11,874 nucleotides of DNA, from the NCBI GenBank assembly GCA_035295985.1, contig DATHBT010000010.1, positions 1 through 11,874 on the forward strand. Direction: 5' to 3'. The translations under genes and the position numbers were made by a program. This stretch comes from JAIVGV01 sp035295985. Its GTDB lineage: Bacteria; Acidobacteriota; Blastocatellia; Pyrinomonadales; Pyrinomonadaceae. This document shows, one piece after another, positions 1 through 6,748 of the stretch. The notes beneath the pieces are model-generated. The model saw only the letters and a list, made by a program, of their open reading frames with translations. It made no database searches and had not been told where the DNA came from. How positions within the stretch are numbered: the stretch's first letter is position 1; every line of letters starts with the position of its first letter.

Positions 1-2
1 CG

Positions 3-176
3 GCCGCCGGGCTGCGGCGCGACTTGACCGGCCGCCTCTGCCGCTTCGAGGGCTGGCTCCTCTTCGACACGGAGCACGCCGGCGAGGCCGAAAACACCGC
101 GCCCGGCAGAGGCGGCAACTGGCGCGCGACCGCCTGGGAGCTTCACCCCGTCACGCGCGTCGAGTGCGCGCCCTGA
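3..176 (+). CDS. C-terminal end of an unrecognised protein (5' truncated by window edge)
   Basis: An open frame enters from the left edge and ends at TGA 174-176, giving 57 visible residues. The two other plus frames do not fit as well: one has a stop within the first 30 bases, and this frame has protein-like composition. The visible part contains FEGWLLFDTEH near its start, then NWRATAWELHPVT and a short VECAP end. The W-x-hydrophobic-HPVT end resembles the C-terminus of uncharacterised bacterial proteins, but I cannot name a family. No signal sequence or start can be assessed because the N-terminus lies outside the window. The stop is followed within five bases by the inverted repeat at 181-317, which could serve as its transcript end. 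The gene is probably real; its function is unknown. Confidence 0.6.
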   Translation, partial: AAGLRRDLTGRLCRFEGWLLFDTEHAGEAENTAPGRGGNWRATAWELHPVTRVECAP

Positions 177-180
177 CCCC

Positions 181-317
181 GATTGCGGGATGCGGATTTC
201 GGATTGCGGATTGGCAGAGAGTTGATCCGTCCGCTCGTTGGATGGTCGATTCAATGGCTCAACGAGCCAGTAAGACAATTCTTCTAATCCGCAATCCGAA
301 ATCCGCATTCCGCAATT
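181..317. repeat. Long imperfect inverted repeat built of GCGGATT heptamers (copy 1)
   Basis: The left arm 181-212 and right arm 286-317 are reverse complements at 30 of 32 positions. Each arm is mostly a tandem heptamer array: GCGGGAT, GCGGATT, TCGGATT, GCGGATT at 185-212. The 73-base loop holds a second hairpin, GCTCGTTG (233-240) against CAACGAGC (260-267). The arms are nearly identical to those of the element at 1431-1516, so this is a dispersed family and not a chance palindrome. It sits directly after the stop of the upstream gene. No transposase, target-site duplication or long T-tract is visible. It could be a REP/MITE-like element or a transcript-end hairpin. Confidence 0.85.
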
Positions 318-319
318 CC

Positions 320-348
320 TTGACTCGCGCCCGCGTTTGGCATAGAAA
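320..348 (+). promoter_or_regulatory. Sigma70-like promoter for the DUF4440 pair
   Basis: TTGACT at 320-325 and TAGAAA at 343-348 are separated by exactly 17 bases. The -35 box matches the consensus at 5 of 6 positions and the -10 at 4 of 6. Transcription would start near 355, giving a leader of about 48 bases before the GTG at 403. It lies just downstream of the inverted repeat, so the repeat would not be part of this transcript. Confidence 0.55.
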
Positions 349-402
349 CAGAGCTTCCCCGTCCCGCTTTTCCCGAACGCAACCGGAAAGGAGTTTCAAA
401 CT

Positions 403-888
403 GTGAAACGACTCTTCCTCATCGCCCTGCTCGCCCTTGCGGCCGCGGCCCCGTGCGCGGCGCAGACGCGGCGCGGCCGGGCGCGGCCGAGCACGCCGGC
501 CCGAAGCGTCGAGCAGCAGGTCAAGCAGTTCGAGCGCGAGTTCGTCGAGGCGCGCAGGCAGGCGCGGCGCGGCAACCCCGCCCCCTTGCGGCAGATGCTC
601 GCGCCCGACTTCGTCGCCACCAGCCTCAACGGCCGCGTCGTCAACAAGGAGCAGTTCGTGCGCGCGAGCGGCAACCGGAATCTGCGCTTCACGACCTTCC
701 AGCTCGACGAGCCGCAGGTGCGAGTCTATCCCGGCTCGGCCGTCGTGACCGGCCGCGTCACGGTCAGGTCGCGCGGCGAAGAGAGCGGAGAGCGCACCTT
801 CCAGTTCCGCTACACGAGTCTTTACGTCGGCGGAGGCAATAGCTGGCAGGTCGCGGCCCTGCACCTGACGCCTGTCGCGAACCAGTGA
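403..888 (+). CDS. Secreted NTF2-like (DUF4440/SnoaL-type) protein, first of a tandem pair
   Basis: The 161-residue product starts with a Sec signal peptide: MKR, a Leu/Ala-rich core to about residue 17, and a likely cleavage at C-A-A|Q-T after residue 20. The mature protein has an alpha-helical start (SVEQQVKQFEREFVEARR), then APDFVATSLNGRVVNKEQFV, a pattern typical of DUF4440/SnoaL-like cone-shaped domains, then alternating strands ending in WQVAALHLTPV. Such domains often bind small ligands or act as dimerisation folds; no catalytic residue can be assigned. The start is GTG, supported by AAAGGAG at 387-393 with a 9-base gap. The product shares layout and motifs with the next gene (GRV..K..(F/Y)V and a basic RGR segment after the signal peptide), suggesting old tandem duplication. 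It probably acts in the periplasm. Family assignment is by pattern only. Confidence 0.8.
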   Translation: MKRLFLIALLALAAAAPCAAQTRRGRARPSTPARSVEQQVKQFEREFVEARRQARRGNPAPLRQMLAPDFVATSLNGRVVNKEQFVRASGNRNLRFTTFQLDEPQVRVYPGSAVVTGRVTVRSRGEESGERTFQFRYTSLYVGGGNSWQVAALHLTPVANQ

Positions 889-941
889 GGGCCGCGCCCT
901 CCGGACTTCAACCTGAGACCTTCTCGAAAGGAGCCCACCTG

Positions 942-1406
942 ATGAAAAGAGTTCTCATCGCCGCCGCGCTGCTCGCCGCCGCGTGCATGTCGTCGGCCGC
1001 GCAGACGAGGGGGCGGCCCACGACCTACCAGCAGTCGGTCGAGCGCCAGTTGGTCGCCATAGTCGAGGACTGGGCGCGGGCCGCGCGCGCGGCCGACAGG
1101 CGCGCGCTCGAACGCCTGCTCGCGGACGACTTCTCCGCCACCATGGCCGACGGCCGCGTCCGCAGCAAGCGTGAGTACGTCGCCGACATCGTCTCCGGCT
1201 CGCGCCGGATCGACGAACTCACGCTCGGCAACTACCACGCGCGCGTCCACGGCAACGCCGCCGCGCTCACACACGACGGCACGCTCCGCGGCACGCAGGA
1301 CGGGCGCGACGCGAGTGCCCGCTACCGCTGGACGCACTTCTTCGTCCGCACCGGCGGGCGCTGGCGCGTCGTCGCCACGCAGGCCACGCGCCTCGCGCAA
1401 CAGTAA
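942..1406 (+). CDS. Secreted NTF2-like (DUF4440/SnoaL-type) protein, second of a tandem pair
   Basis: I place the start at ATG 942, not at the upstream ATG-like codons in the same frame (open from 885), because AAAGGAG at 927-933 lies 8 bases before it and a signal peptide begins exactly there: MKRVLIAAALLAAAC, with probable cleavage at S-A-A|Q-T after residue 20. The product is 154 residues. The cysteine at residue 15 follows A-A-A, a poor lipobox, so secretion is more likely than lipidation. The mature part has a helix (SVERQLVAIVEDWARAARAAD), then LLADDFSATMADGRVRSKREYV, and a closing strand pair WTHFFVRTGGRWRVVATQ, which is the DUF4440 pattern. The 53-base gap to the previous gene has no obvious promoter, so the two are probably co-transcribed. 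Its target or ligand is unknown. Confidence 0.82.
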   Translation: MKRVLIAAALLAAACMSSAAQTRGRPTTYQQSVERQLVAIVEDWARAARAADRRALERLLADDFSATMADGRVRSKREYVADIVSGSRRIDELTLGNYHARVHGNAAALTHDGTLRGTQDGRDASARYRWTHFFVRTGGRWRVVATQATRLAQQ

Positions 1407-1410
1407 GACG

Positions 1411-1516
1411 ATTGCGGAGTGCGGACGCCTGAATTGCGGAATGCGGATTTCGGATTGCGGATTAGAAGACAAGTCGTCTCTTCAATCCGCAATCCGAAAT
1501 CCGCATTCCGCAATTC
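1411..1516. repeat. Perfect 33-bp inverted repeat of GCGGATT heptamers between convergent genes (copy 2)
   Basis: The left arm 1431-1463 and right arm 1484-1516 are exact reverse complements over 33 bases, around a 20-base loop (1464-1483) that itself can pair (AGAC with GTCT). The arm carries the heptamers GCGGAAT, GCGGATT, TCGGATT, GCGGATT. A partial extra copy of the arm start (ATTGCGGAGTGCGGA) lies at 1411-1425. The element fills nearly the whole gap between the stop of the plus-strand gene (1406) and the stop of mutL (1520), so it can act as a two-way transcript-end hairpin. It lacks a T-tract. It belongs to the same family as 181-317. Confidence 0.9.
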
Positions 1517-1519
1517 TGT

Positions 1520-3670
1520 TCAGGGTCTGTGGAAGCCGCGCTCGATGTCGCGGGTCGTCAAACGCAGGATCGCGGGGCGGCCGTGGGGGCAGGTGGTGGG
1601 CGAGGAGGTGGTCAGCAGCCTGTCGATCAGCCAGCGCATCTTCTCCGGCGCGAGCGGCGTGTTGACCTTGATGGCGGCGCGGCAGGCGAGCGAGGCGGCG
1701 ACGCGCTCACGCAAGTTCGCGCGCGCCGCGCCGCGTTTCTCCGAGTCAACCGCTTCGAGCGCCTCGGCGAGCATGTTGCGCGCCTCGGCGGGCGGCAAGT
1801 CGGCGGGCACGGCCTTGACGGCGACGGTGCGGCCTGAGAGACGCATCAGCCCGAAGCCGTAAGCTTCCAGATTGGGCGCGACCGCGTCGAAAGCCGCGGC
1901 CTGCGCGGGCGTCAGATCGAAAGTTTCCGGCACGAGCAGTTGCTGCGACTCCGGCTCGCGCGCCCCCAGCAGCGCGTGGTACTTGTCGAAGAGCACGCGC
2001 TCGTGCGCCGCGTGCTGATCGATCATCAGCAAGCCCTCGCCGTCAACCGCGACGATGTAACTCTCTTCGAGCTGGAAGAGCGGCCGGACGTTCGCCGACA
2101 CCGAACCGGCCGGCGCGCGCACGGCATTCGAGATCGAGTTGAGCGGCGGGAGCCGGCTCTCCGCAGTCGGAGCGCGGTTCGACTCGCCGGCCTCGCAGCC
2201 GTTCGGCGTGCGCGCGAGCGCGGACGCCGCCCGCCCGCCCGCATCCGCCGCGCCCTCCCCGCCCCGCCCTCCGGCCGACGCGAACGCGACATCCCTGAGA
2301 TCGAAATCCGACGACAGACTCTCGCCCGACTCCCGCAGCGGGCTGGCGCTGCGCGCGACGGCCCCGGGCGCGGACAATGGCGGCGCGTCCACTTGCTCGA
2401 TGGGCCTGTCCCCCGCCAAGCCCGACTCTGTCGAGTTCGGCGCGTTCGAGTCGGGGGCGAACCCGTGCGGCGGCGTCTGCCCTGCCGCCACGCCGTTGCC
2501 CGGCGCTTCTTCCGCCCGCGGCCCACGGTCTCGCGCCCCTTCTTCGACGAAGCGCGAGAAGCCGTCGGCGCGCGGCGCGTCATGGCTGAACTCGATTGAC
2601 CCCTGTTGCGCGTTCGCGTCGCCGGTCTCGCCGAAAACGCCTGCGTCGTCAGCGAAGTCCGCGCGCTCGCGCACGAACCCTGCGGCGGCGAGAGCGGCGC
2701 GCACCGCCTCGCGCACGGCGTCGGCCACGGCCGCGGCGCGGCGGAAGCGCACCTCGGTCTTGGCCGGGTGGACGTTCACGTCAACCTCTTCGAGCGGCAC
2801 TTCGAGGAAGAGCAGCGCGGCCGGATAGACGCCTGTGGGCAGAACGGTGCGGTAGCCTTCGGAGAGAGCGCGGCTGATGAGGCGGTCGCGCACGTAGCGG
2901 CCGTTGACGAAAAGGTACTGCGCGTCGCGCGACGTGCGCCGGTCGCGCGGCGCGGAGACGAAGCCGGAGACGCGCGCGACCTGTTCGTGCCCGCCCGCGA
3001 CTTCGAGCAGGCCGTCGAGGAATTCCGCGCCGAAGATTTGATACGCGCGCTCGCGCAAGTCGCGCGCCGGGGCGCAGCGCAGCACCTCGCGCCCGTTGTT
3101 CGTCAGCGTGAACTCGATTTCGGGGTGCGCGAGCGCGTAGTGCGTGACGAGGTTCGTCAGGTGAAAACTCTCGGTCGCCTCGGAGCGCAGGAATTTGCGG
3201 CGCGCGGGTACGTTGAAGAAGAGGTCGCGCACCGCGATGGTCGTGCCCACAGGCCGCGCCGCCGGCTGCACGTCGCGCATCCGCCCGCCTTCGATGACGA
3301 CTCGCGTCGCGGCCTCTTCACCTTCGACATAAGTCAGCAGCTCGACGCGGGCGACCGAGGCGATTGAAGCCAGCGCCTCGCCGCGGAAGCCGAGCGTGCC
3401 GATGCGGTTCAAATCCTCCACGGCCGCGATCTTCGACGTGGCGTGCCGCTCGAAGGCGAGCAGCGCGTCGTCGCGCACCATCCCGCTCCCGTCATCAGAC
3501 ACGCGAAGCAGCCGACGCCCGCCCGCCTCCACGTCCACCTCGACGCGCCGCGCGCCCGCGTCAACCGCGTTCTCGACCAACTCCTTCGCGACGGAGGCCG
3601 GCCGCTCCACCACCTCGCCCGCGGCGATCTGGTTGGCGAGATGATCGGAGAGGACGCGAATCTTTGACAT
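1520..3670 (-). CDS. mutL: DNA mismatch repair protein MutL (endonuclease type)
   Basis: The product is a 716-residue MutL, which couples mismatch recognition by MutS to strand incision and downstream repair. The N-terminal GHKL ATPase is intact: ELVENAVDAGA (about 30-40), DDGSGM (59-64), ATSK (77-80) and GFRGEAL (94-100). A long Pro/Ala/Glu-rich linker of low conservation spans roughly 340-525. The C-terminal dimerisation/endonuclease domain starts near 528 and holds DQHAAHE (551-557), ACRAAIK (662-668) and CPHGRP (694-699), the metal-site motifs of MutL proteins from bacteria without MutH. The last acidic position of the DQHA motif is Asp where Glu is usual. ATG at 3668-3670 gives the canonical start, although no strong ribosome binding site precedes it. 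It lies downstream of bshC on the same strand, separated by 130 bases that contain a repeat hairpin. Confidence 0.97.
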   Translation of the reverse strand: MSKIRVLSDHLANQIAAGEVVERPASVAKELVENAVDAGARRVEVDVEAGGRRLLRVSDDGSGMVRDDALLAFERHATSKIAAVEDLNRIGTLGFRGEALASIASVARVELLTYVEGEEAATRVVIEGGRMRDVQPAARPVGTTIAVRDLFFNVPARRKFLRSEATESFHLTNLVTHYALAHPEIEFTLTNNGREVLRCAPARDLRERAYQIFGAEFLDGLLEVAGGHEQVARVSGFVSAPRDRRTSRDAQYLFVNGRYVRDRLISRALSEGYRTVLPTGVYPAALLFLEVPLEEVDVNVHPAKTEVRFRRAAAVADAVREAVRAALAAAGFVRERADFADDAGVFGETGDANAQQGSIEFSHDAPRADGFSRFVEEGARDRGPRAEEAPGNGVAAGQTPPHGFAPDSNAPNSTESGLAGDRPIEQVDAPPLSAPGAVARSASPLRESGESLSSDFDLRDVAFASAGGRGGEGAADAGGRAASALARTPNGCEAGESNRAPTAESRLPPLNSISNAVRAPAGSVSANVRPLFQLEESYIVAVDGEGLLMIDQHAAHERVLFDKYHALLGAREPESQQLLVPETFDLTPAQAAAFDAVAPNLEAYGFGLMRLSGRTVAVKAVPADLPPAEARNMLAEALEAVDSEKRGAARANLRERVAASLACRAAIKVNTPLAPEKMRWLIDRLLTTSSPTTCPHGRPAILRLTTRDIERGFHRP

Positions 3671-3679
3671 ACAAAAGCT

Positions 3680-3794
3680 GTCCGTCGTCCGTGGTCAGTT
3701 GTCAGTTGTTCGTGGTTAATTGGCCTCGGCTTTTAGTCGAAGGCATCAAGCTGGCGAAGCACAAACGACGGACAACGGACAACTGACCACGGAC
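3680..3794. repeat. Heptamer array and inverted repeat (GTCAGTT family) between bshC and mutL
   Basis: Positions 3680-3721 read as six consecutive heptamers: GTCCGTC, GTCCGTG, GTCAGTT, GTCAGTT, GTTCGTG, GTTAATT. The segment 3687-3717 is the reverse complement of 3764-3794 at 28 of 31 positions, including a perfect run of 17. The loop is 46 bases. On the minus-strand transcript this hairpin lies after the bshC stop (3801) and before the mutL start (3670), so it could act as an attenuator, an RNA-stability hairpin, or be a neutral dispersed repeat. It is a different sequence family from 181-317 and 1411-1516 but has the same heptamer-plus-inversion design. Confidence 0.85.
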
Positions 3795-3800
3795 ATTCTT

Positions 3801-5519
3801 TCAGAGGTAAACAATCTGGTGATCGACCGAGCCGATGTCCACGGCGTTGAAAATCCAGTCCATGAAGTAGAGGCCGTGGCGGGCGAGCAGGGACGTGACG
3901 TTGAGGTGGCGCTCCTGCAAAGACTTTTCGGGGAAGAGCGCGGCCGCCGCGCGTTCGAGCTGGCGGTGCGCGGCGCGGTCGCGGGCCATCTGCGCGCGGT
4001 GGAAGCGCGCGCGCAGGCCGGCGAGTTGGTACTCGATCTTCTGCTCGCCGGTCGATAGCGCGTCGGCGAGCGTCGGGTCGAAGCGGCGCAGGGTTTCGCC
4101 GAGTTCGGCGAGCGCGGAGTTGATCGACTCTTCGGCGCGGCCGAAAGCGCGCGCCTGCTCCGTGCCCAGATGTTCCTCGACGACGCGGGCGACGACGTGA
4201 TCGTGGCCGGCGAAGAAGTCCGTCAGGTGCAGGTTGTAGCGTTCGAGCGCGCGGCTGGTGCGGCGCTCCACGACGGTCAGGCTCGCGCGATGAAGGATGG
4301 GCGTGGCGGGGCGCGAGAGCACGCGATAGACCTCGGCCGTCTGCGCGAAGTAGGCGACCTCGGCCGCGCCGCCGTAGTAGGCGATGGTCGGGAGCAGGTA
4401 GTCCTGAACGACCGCGCGCAACGTCACGTTCGGGCTGAAACGCTCCGGCTCGCGCGCGGCCCACCCGGCCAACTCTTCGGCCGTGTGGCCCGCCTCGTCG
4501 CTCGCGCCCTTCGCGCGGTAGCGCCCGTCCGCGTGGCGTGTGAGGGCCGTGCGCCGGCCGTCTTCGGTGTGGAGGAAGAGGGGGAAGGCGTCCGCCGAGG
4601 TGTGAACCTGCGCGTGGTAGCCGTCCCGTTCGAGTTCGCGGCTGCGAGCTTCGAGGGCGGCGGCCAGGTCGGGCGCGCGGCGGGCGGCCTCTGCGTAGAG
4701 CGGTGCGGCGAGCCGCTTAAGTTCGGGGTGGAGCGGGTCGAGGAGGACGAGGCCGTAAGACTTCGTCAGCGCCGTCATCATCCGCGCGAAAGACTCGGCG
4801 AAGGTGCGGCCGGGCGTGTAGGCGTCGCGGACGACGCGCGCGAGATCGCCCGTGAACTCGGTGGTCGGGAGCAGGTCGAGGAGTCGCTTGACGGCTTCCG
4901 TGATCGAGGCGTCTGTCACGACCGCGCCGACGGGCTTGCCTTCGGCGTGCGTCCCGGCGGGGACTGAAGCGGAGGCGAGGCGTCCGTCGCAGGCGGTGAA
5001 CTCGGCCGAGCGCACCTCCTCCCAGTCGTGATCTTCGGTCGCCATCCAGAAGACGGGGACGGCCTCCGTGCCGCGCTGCGTCAGGCAGCCCGCGAGTTTC
5101 ACGGCGGAGAGCGCCTTGTAGATCGTGTAGAGCGGGCCGGTGAAGAGTCCGACCTGCTGGCCCGACACGGCGGCGACGCAGGAGGGCGAGCGCAGGCGCT
5201 CGACGTTCGCGAGCGTCTTCTCGCCCGCGCCCCACGCGGCGTTCATCTCGGCGAGCGCGTCGCAGAGCGCGGCGCGATCAGTTTTATGAGCGGATAGAAC
5301 TTCCGTCGAGCGCGCGGCGAGTTCGTGGTGGTAGCGGACGGCCGAGGGGTAGTACTTACGGAGTGCAGTGGGATCGCGCAGGTAGTCCAGAAAGAGACGC
5401 GACTGGCCGGGGACGCGCTCGAACGGGAGCGGCTCGACGCGCAGGCCCGCCTCGGCCGGCGTGCTGTAACACGCGCTCTCCGCGCTCGTTCCCGCGCTCT
5501 CGCCGACTGTCGTGCTCAA
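3801..5519 (-). CDS. bshC: Bacillithiol biosynthesis cysteine-adding enzyme BshC
   Basis: BshC carries out the last step of bacillithiol synthesis, joining L-cysteine to GlcN-malate in the cytoplasm. The 572-residue product has the family signatures VSGQQVGLFTGPLY (about 118-131) and VPVFWMATEDHDWEEV (154-169), a helical coiled-coil segment near 450-520, and the LQERHLN...LYFMDWIF C-terminal region. It is slightly longer than the usual size of about 540 because of some 30 extra residues before LPFERVPGQSRLFLDYL. The start is TTG at 5519-5517, overlapping the TGA of the upstream aldolase gene as TTGA; AAAGGAG seven bases upstream supports it. The overlap suggests translational coupling. Cysteine ligation by BshC is accepted largely from genetics. 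A ypdA-like gene nearby fits the pathway; bshA and bshB are not in this window. Confidence 0.95.
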   Translation of the reverse strand: MSTTVGESAGTSAESACYSTPAEAGLRVEPLPFERVPGQSRLFLDYLRDPTALRKYYPSAVRYHHELAARSTEVLSAHKTDRAALCDALAEMNAAWGAGEKTLANVERLRSPSCVAAVSGQQVGLFTGPLYTIYKALSAVKLAGCLTQRGTEAVPVFWMATEDHDWEEVRSAEFTACDGRLASASVPAGTHAEGKPVGAVVTDASITEAVKRLLDLLPTTEFTGDLARVVRDAYTPGRTFAESFARMMTALTKSYGLVLLDPLHPELKRLAAPLYAEAARRAPDLAAALEARSRELERDGYHAQVHTSADAFPLFLHTEDGRRTALTRHADGRYRAKGASDEAGHTAEELAGWAAREPERFSPNVTLRAVVQDYLLPTIAYYGGAAEVAYFAQTAEVYRVLSRPATPILHRASLTVVERRTSRALERYNLHLTDFFAGHDHVVARVVEEHLGTEQARAFGRAEESINSALAELGETLRRFDPTLADALSTGEQKIEYQLAGLRARFHRAQMARDRAAHRQLERAAAALFPEKSLQERHLNVTSLLARHGLYFMDWIFNAVDIGSVDHQIVYL

Positions 5520-6748
5520 CTCGCCGCTCCTTTACGTCCGGTCGCGCCGTCGTCAGCAGACGAAGCCGCGACCGCGCCTGACGAGTTTACGACCGCCGCC
5601 GCGCCTTTGTTCGCCCCCGCCGCCTCGTCCGGGCCGCCGCGCGAAGAGGTCGCCGCGCCTTCGTACTCTCCGAACCCGGAGAACAGCCGAGCGATCTCTC
5701 GCCGCGCCTCCTCGTTCGGCTCGCGCAGCGGGGCACGCACCGCGCCGCCGGCGTAGCCGCCGAGTTCGAGCGCGTACTTCAAGCCGCCTACGCCGAAGCG
5801 CGTGGTCACGGCGCGGGCGAGCGGGATCAGTTTGTGCTGCATCGCGCGCGCCGCCGCGTGCTCCCCCGACTCGAAGGCGCGAAGGAGCGCGACCGCGAAG
5901 CGCGGGACGGCGCAGGCGACGGCGAGTATGCCGCCGCGCGCGCCCGCGGCGAGCGAGGCGTGGAAGGCGGAAGCGTGCCCCGTCATCATCGAGAAGTCTT
6001 CCGAGTCGCCCGCCGCGCGCAGCATCTCGACGAAAGCGACCACGTCGCCCGAACTCTCTTTCAGTCCGATGACGTTCTCGTGTCGGCTGAGGCGGCCGAC
6101 CGTCTCGGGCGCGAGCGTGACGCCTGTGTTCTGCGGGATGCTGTAGATGATGACGGGCGCAGGCGAGGCGTCTGCGACGCGCTCGTAGTGCTCCGAGAGC
6201 GCGTCCTGCGTCATCGCGGAGCGGTAGAAGTGGGGCGTGATGACGAGCAGCGCGTCCGCCCCCGCGTCGGCGGCCCTCCGCGCCTCGCTGATCGTCGCGC
6301 GCGTGCTCTGCTGGCCGACGCCGACGACGAAGAGCAGTTCTTGCGGCACGGCCGCGCGCGCCGCCTCGACGACCCGCTGCGCCTCCGCCTCATCCAGGTG
6401 GACGCGCTCGCCCGTCGAGCCGAGGGCGACGTAGCCCGCCACGCCCGTCTCGTTCCAGCGCGCGACGTTCGAGCGCAGCGCGCCGAGATCGACTTCCCCG
6501 CGCTCGTCGAACGGCGTCGGGAACGGGAGCAGCACGCCGCGCAGGTCGCGCGCAGCGAGTCGCGCGGCACTCGTGCCGCCGCCTTGTGTCTCTTCCTGCC
6601 GGCTCAAAGTCTGCGAATTATAGCGACCGCCCGGAAAGCGGCGCAATGCGCGCCGCCGTGCCGCGCGGGGGGTATTGACTTTCCCCGCGGCGCGCATCAT
6701 CGTCGCGCCGTTCTCGTCAGAAGACGCCGGCCGCCGCACCGCGCGCAC
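5516..6748 (-). CDS. DapA-family class I aldolase, closest in motifs to 4-hydroxy-2-oxoglutarate aldolase
   Basis: A Schiff-base (beta/alpha)8-barrel aldolase of the DHDPS/N-acetylneuraminate lyase superfamily. Numbering from GTG 6748, the barrel starts at LRGVLLPFPTPF (69-80), with GSTGE at 110-114, the catalytic tyrosine in YSIPQNTG (202-209) and the Schiff-base lysine K230 in IGLKESSGD. The YS(I/V)PxNTG and K(E/D)S(S/G)GD forms, and the later MQHKLIPLARAVTTRFG...GGLK...RAPL, look like animal 4-hydroxy-2-oxoglutarate aldolase more than like DapA (which usually has YNVP and KEATG). This suggests cleavage to pyruvate and glyoxylate. The start is uncertain: GTG 6748 has GGAGG with an 8-base spacer, but the first 60 or so residues are Arg-rich and unlike the family; TTG 6607, just after a promoter-like site, is the alternative. 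The last 47 residues are an Ala/Ser/Gly-rich tail. First gene of the presumed operon with bshC and mutL. Confidence 0.85.
   Translation of the reverse strand: MRAVRRPASSDENGATMMRAAGKVNTPRAARRRALRRFPGGRYNSQTLSRQEETQGGGTSAARLAARDLRGVLLPFPTPFDERGEVDLGALRSNVARWNETGVAGYVALGSTGERVHLDEAEAQRVVEAARAAVPQELLFVVGVGQQSTRATISEARRAADAGADALLVITPHFYRSAMTQDALSEHYERVADASPAPVIIYSIPQNTGVTLAPETVGRLSRHENVIGLKESSGDVVAFVEMLRAAGDSEDFSMMTGHASAFHASLAAGARGGILAVACAVPRFAVALLRAFESGEHAAARAMQHKLIPLARAVTTRFGVGGLKYALELGGYAGGAVRAPLREPNEEARREIARLFSGFGEYEGAATSSRGGPDEAAGANKGAAAVVNSSGAVAASSADDGATGRKGAAS
5527..5533 (-). promoter_or_regulatory. Ribosome binding site fixing the TTG start of bshC
   Basis: On the minus strand, AAAGGAG is followed by a 7-base spacer and TTG at 5519-5517. 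It lies inside the 3' end of the aldolase gene. No ATG or GTG with a comparable site occurs nearby, so it decides the unusual TTG start. Confidence 0.75.
6617..6645 (-). promoter_or_regulatory. Possible sigma70-like promoter inside the 5' end of the aldolase frame
   Basis: On the minus strand TTGCGC (6645-6640) and TATAAT (6622-6617) are separated by 17 bases. The -10 is a perfect match in very GC-rich DNA; the -35 matches 3 of 6. If real, transcription would start near 6610, and translation could only begin at TTG 6607 (nearly leaderless) or later, shortening the aldolase by 47 residues. Confidence 0.4.

Noticed and set aside
259..864. Minus-strand open frame of 201 codons opposite the first DUF4440 gene
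   Set aside because: The plus-strand gene has a signal peptide, ribosome binding site and promoter; the antisense frame has none and runs through the repeat arm.
2606..3367. Plus-strand open frame of 253 codons inside mutL
   Set aside because: It is antisense to the well-supported MutL ATPase domain, has no ribosome binding site or recognisable domain, and long antisense frames are expected at this GC content.
3680..3794. CRISPR array or IS terminal inverted repeats
   Set aside because: The units are 7 bases without spacers and there is no transposase or cas gene, so it is a short tandem repeat with an inverted partner.
4170..4967. Plus-strand open frame of 265 codons inside bshC
   Set aside because: Antisense to BshC, with shadow-like Arg/Gly/Val-rich composition and no motif.
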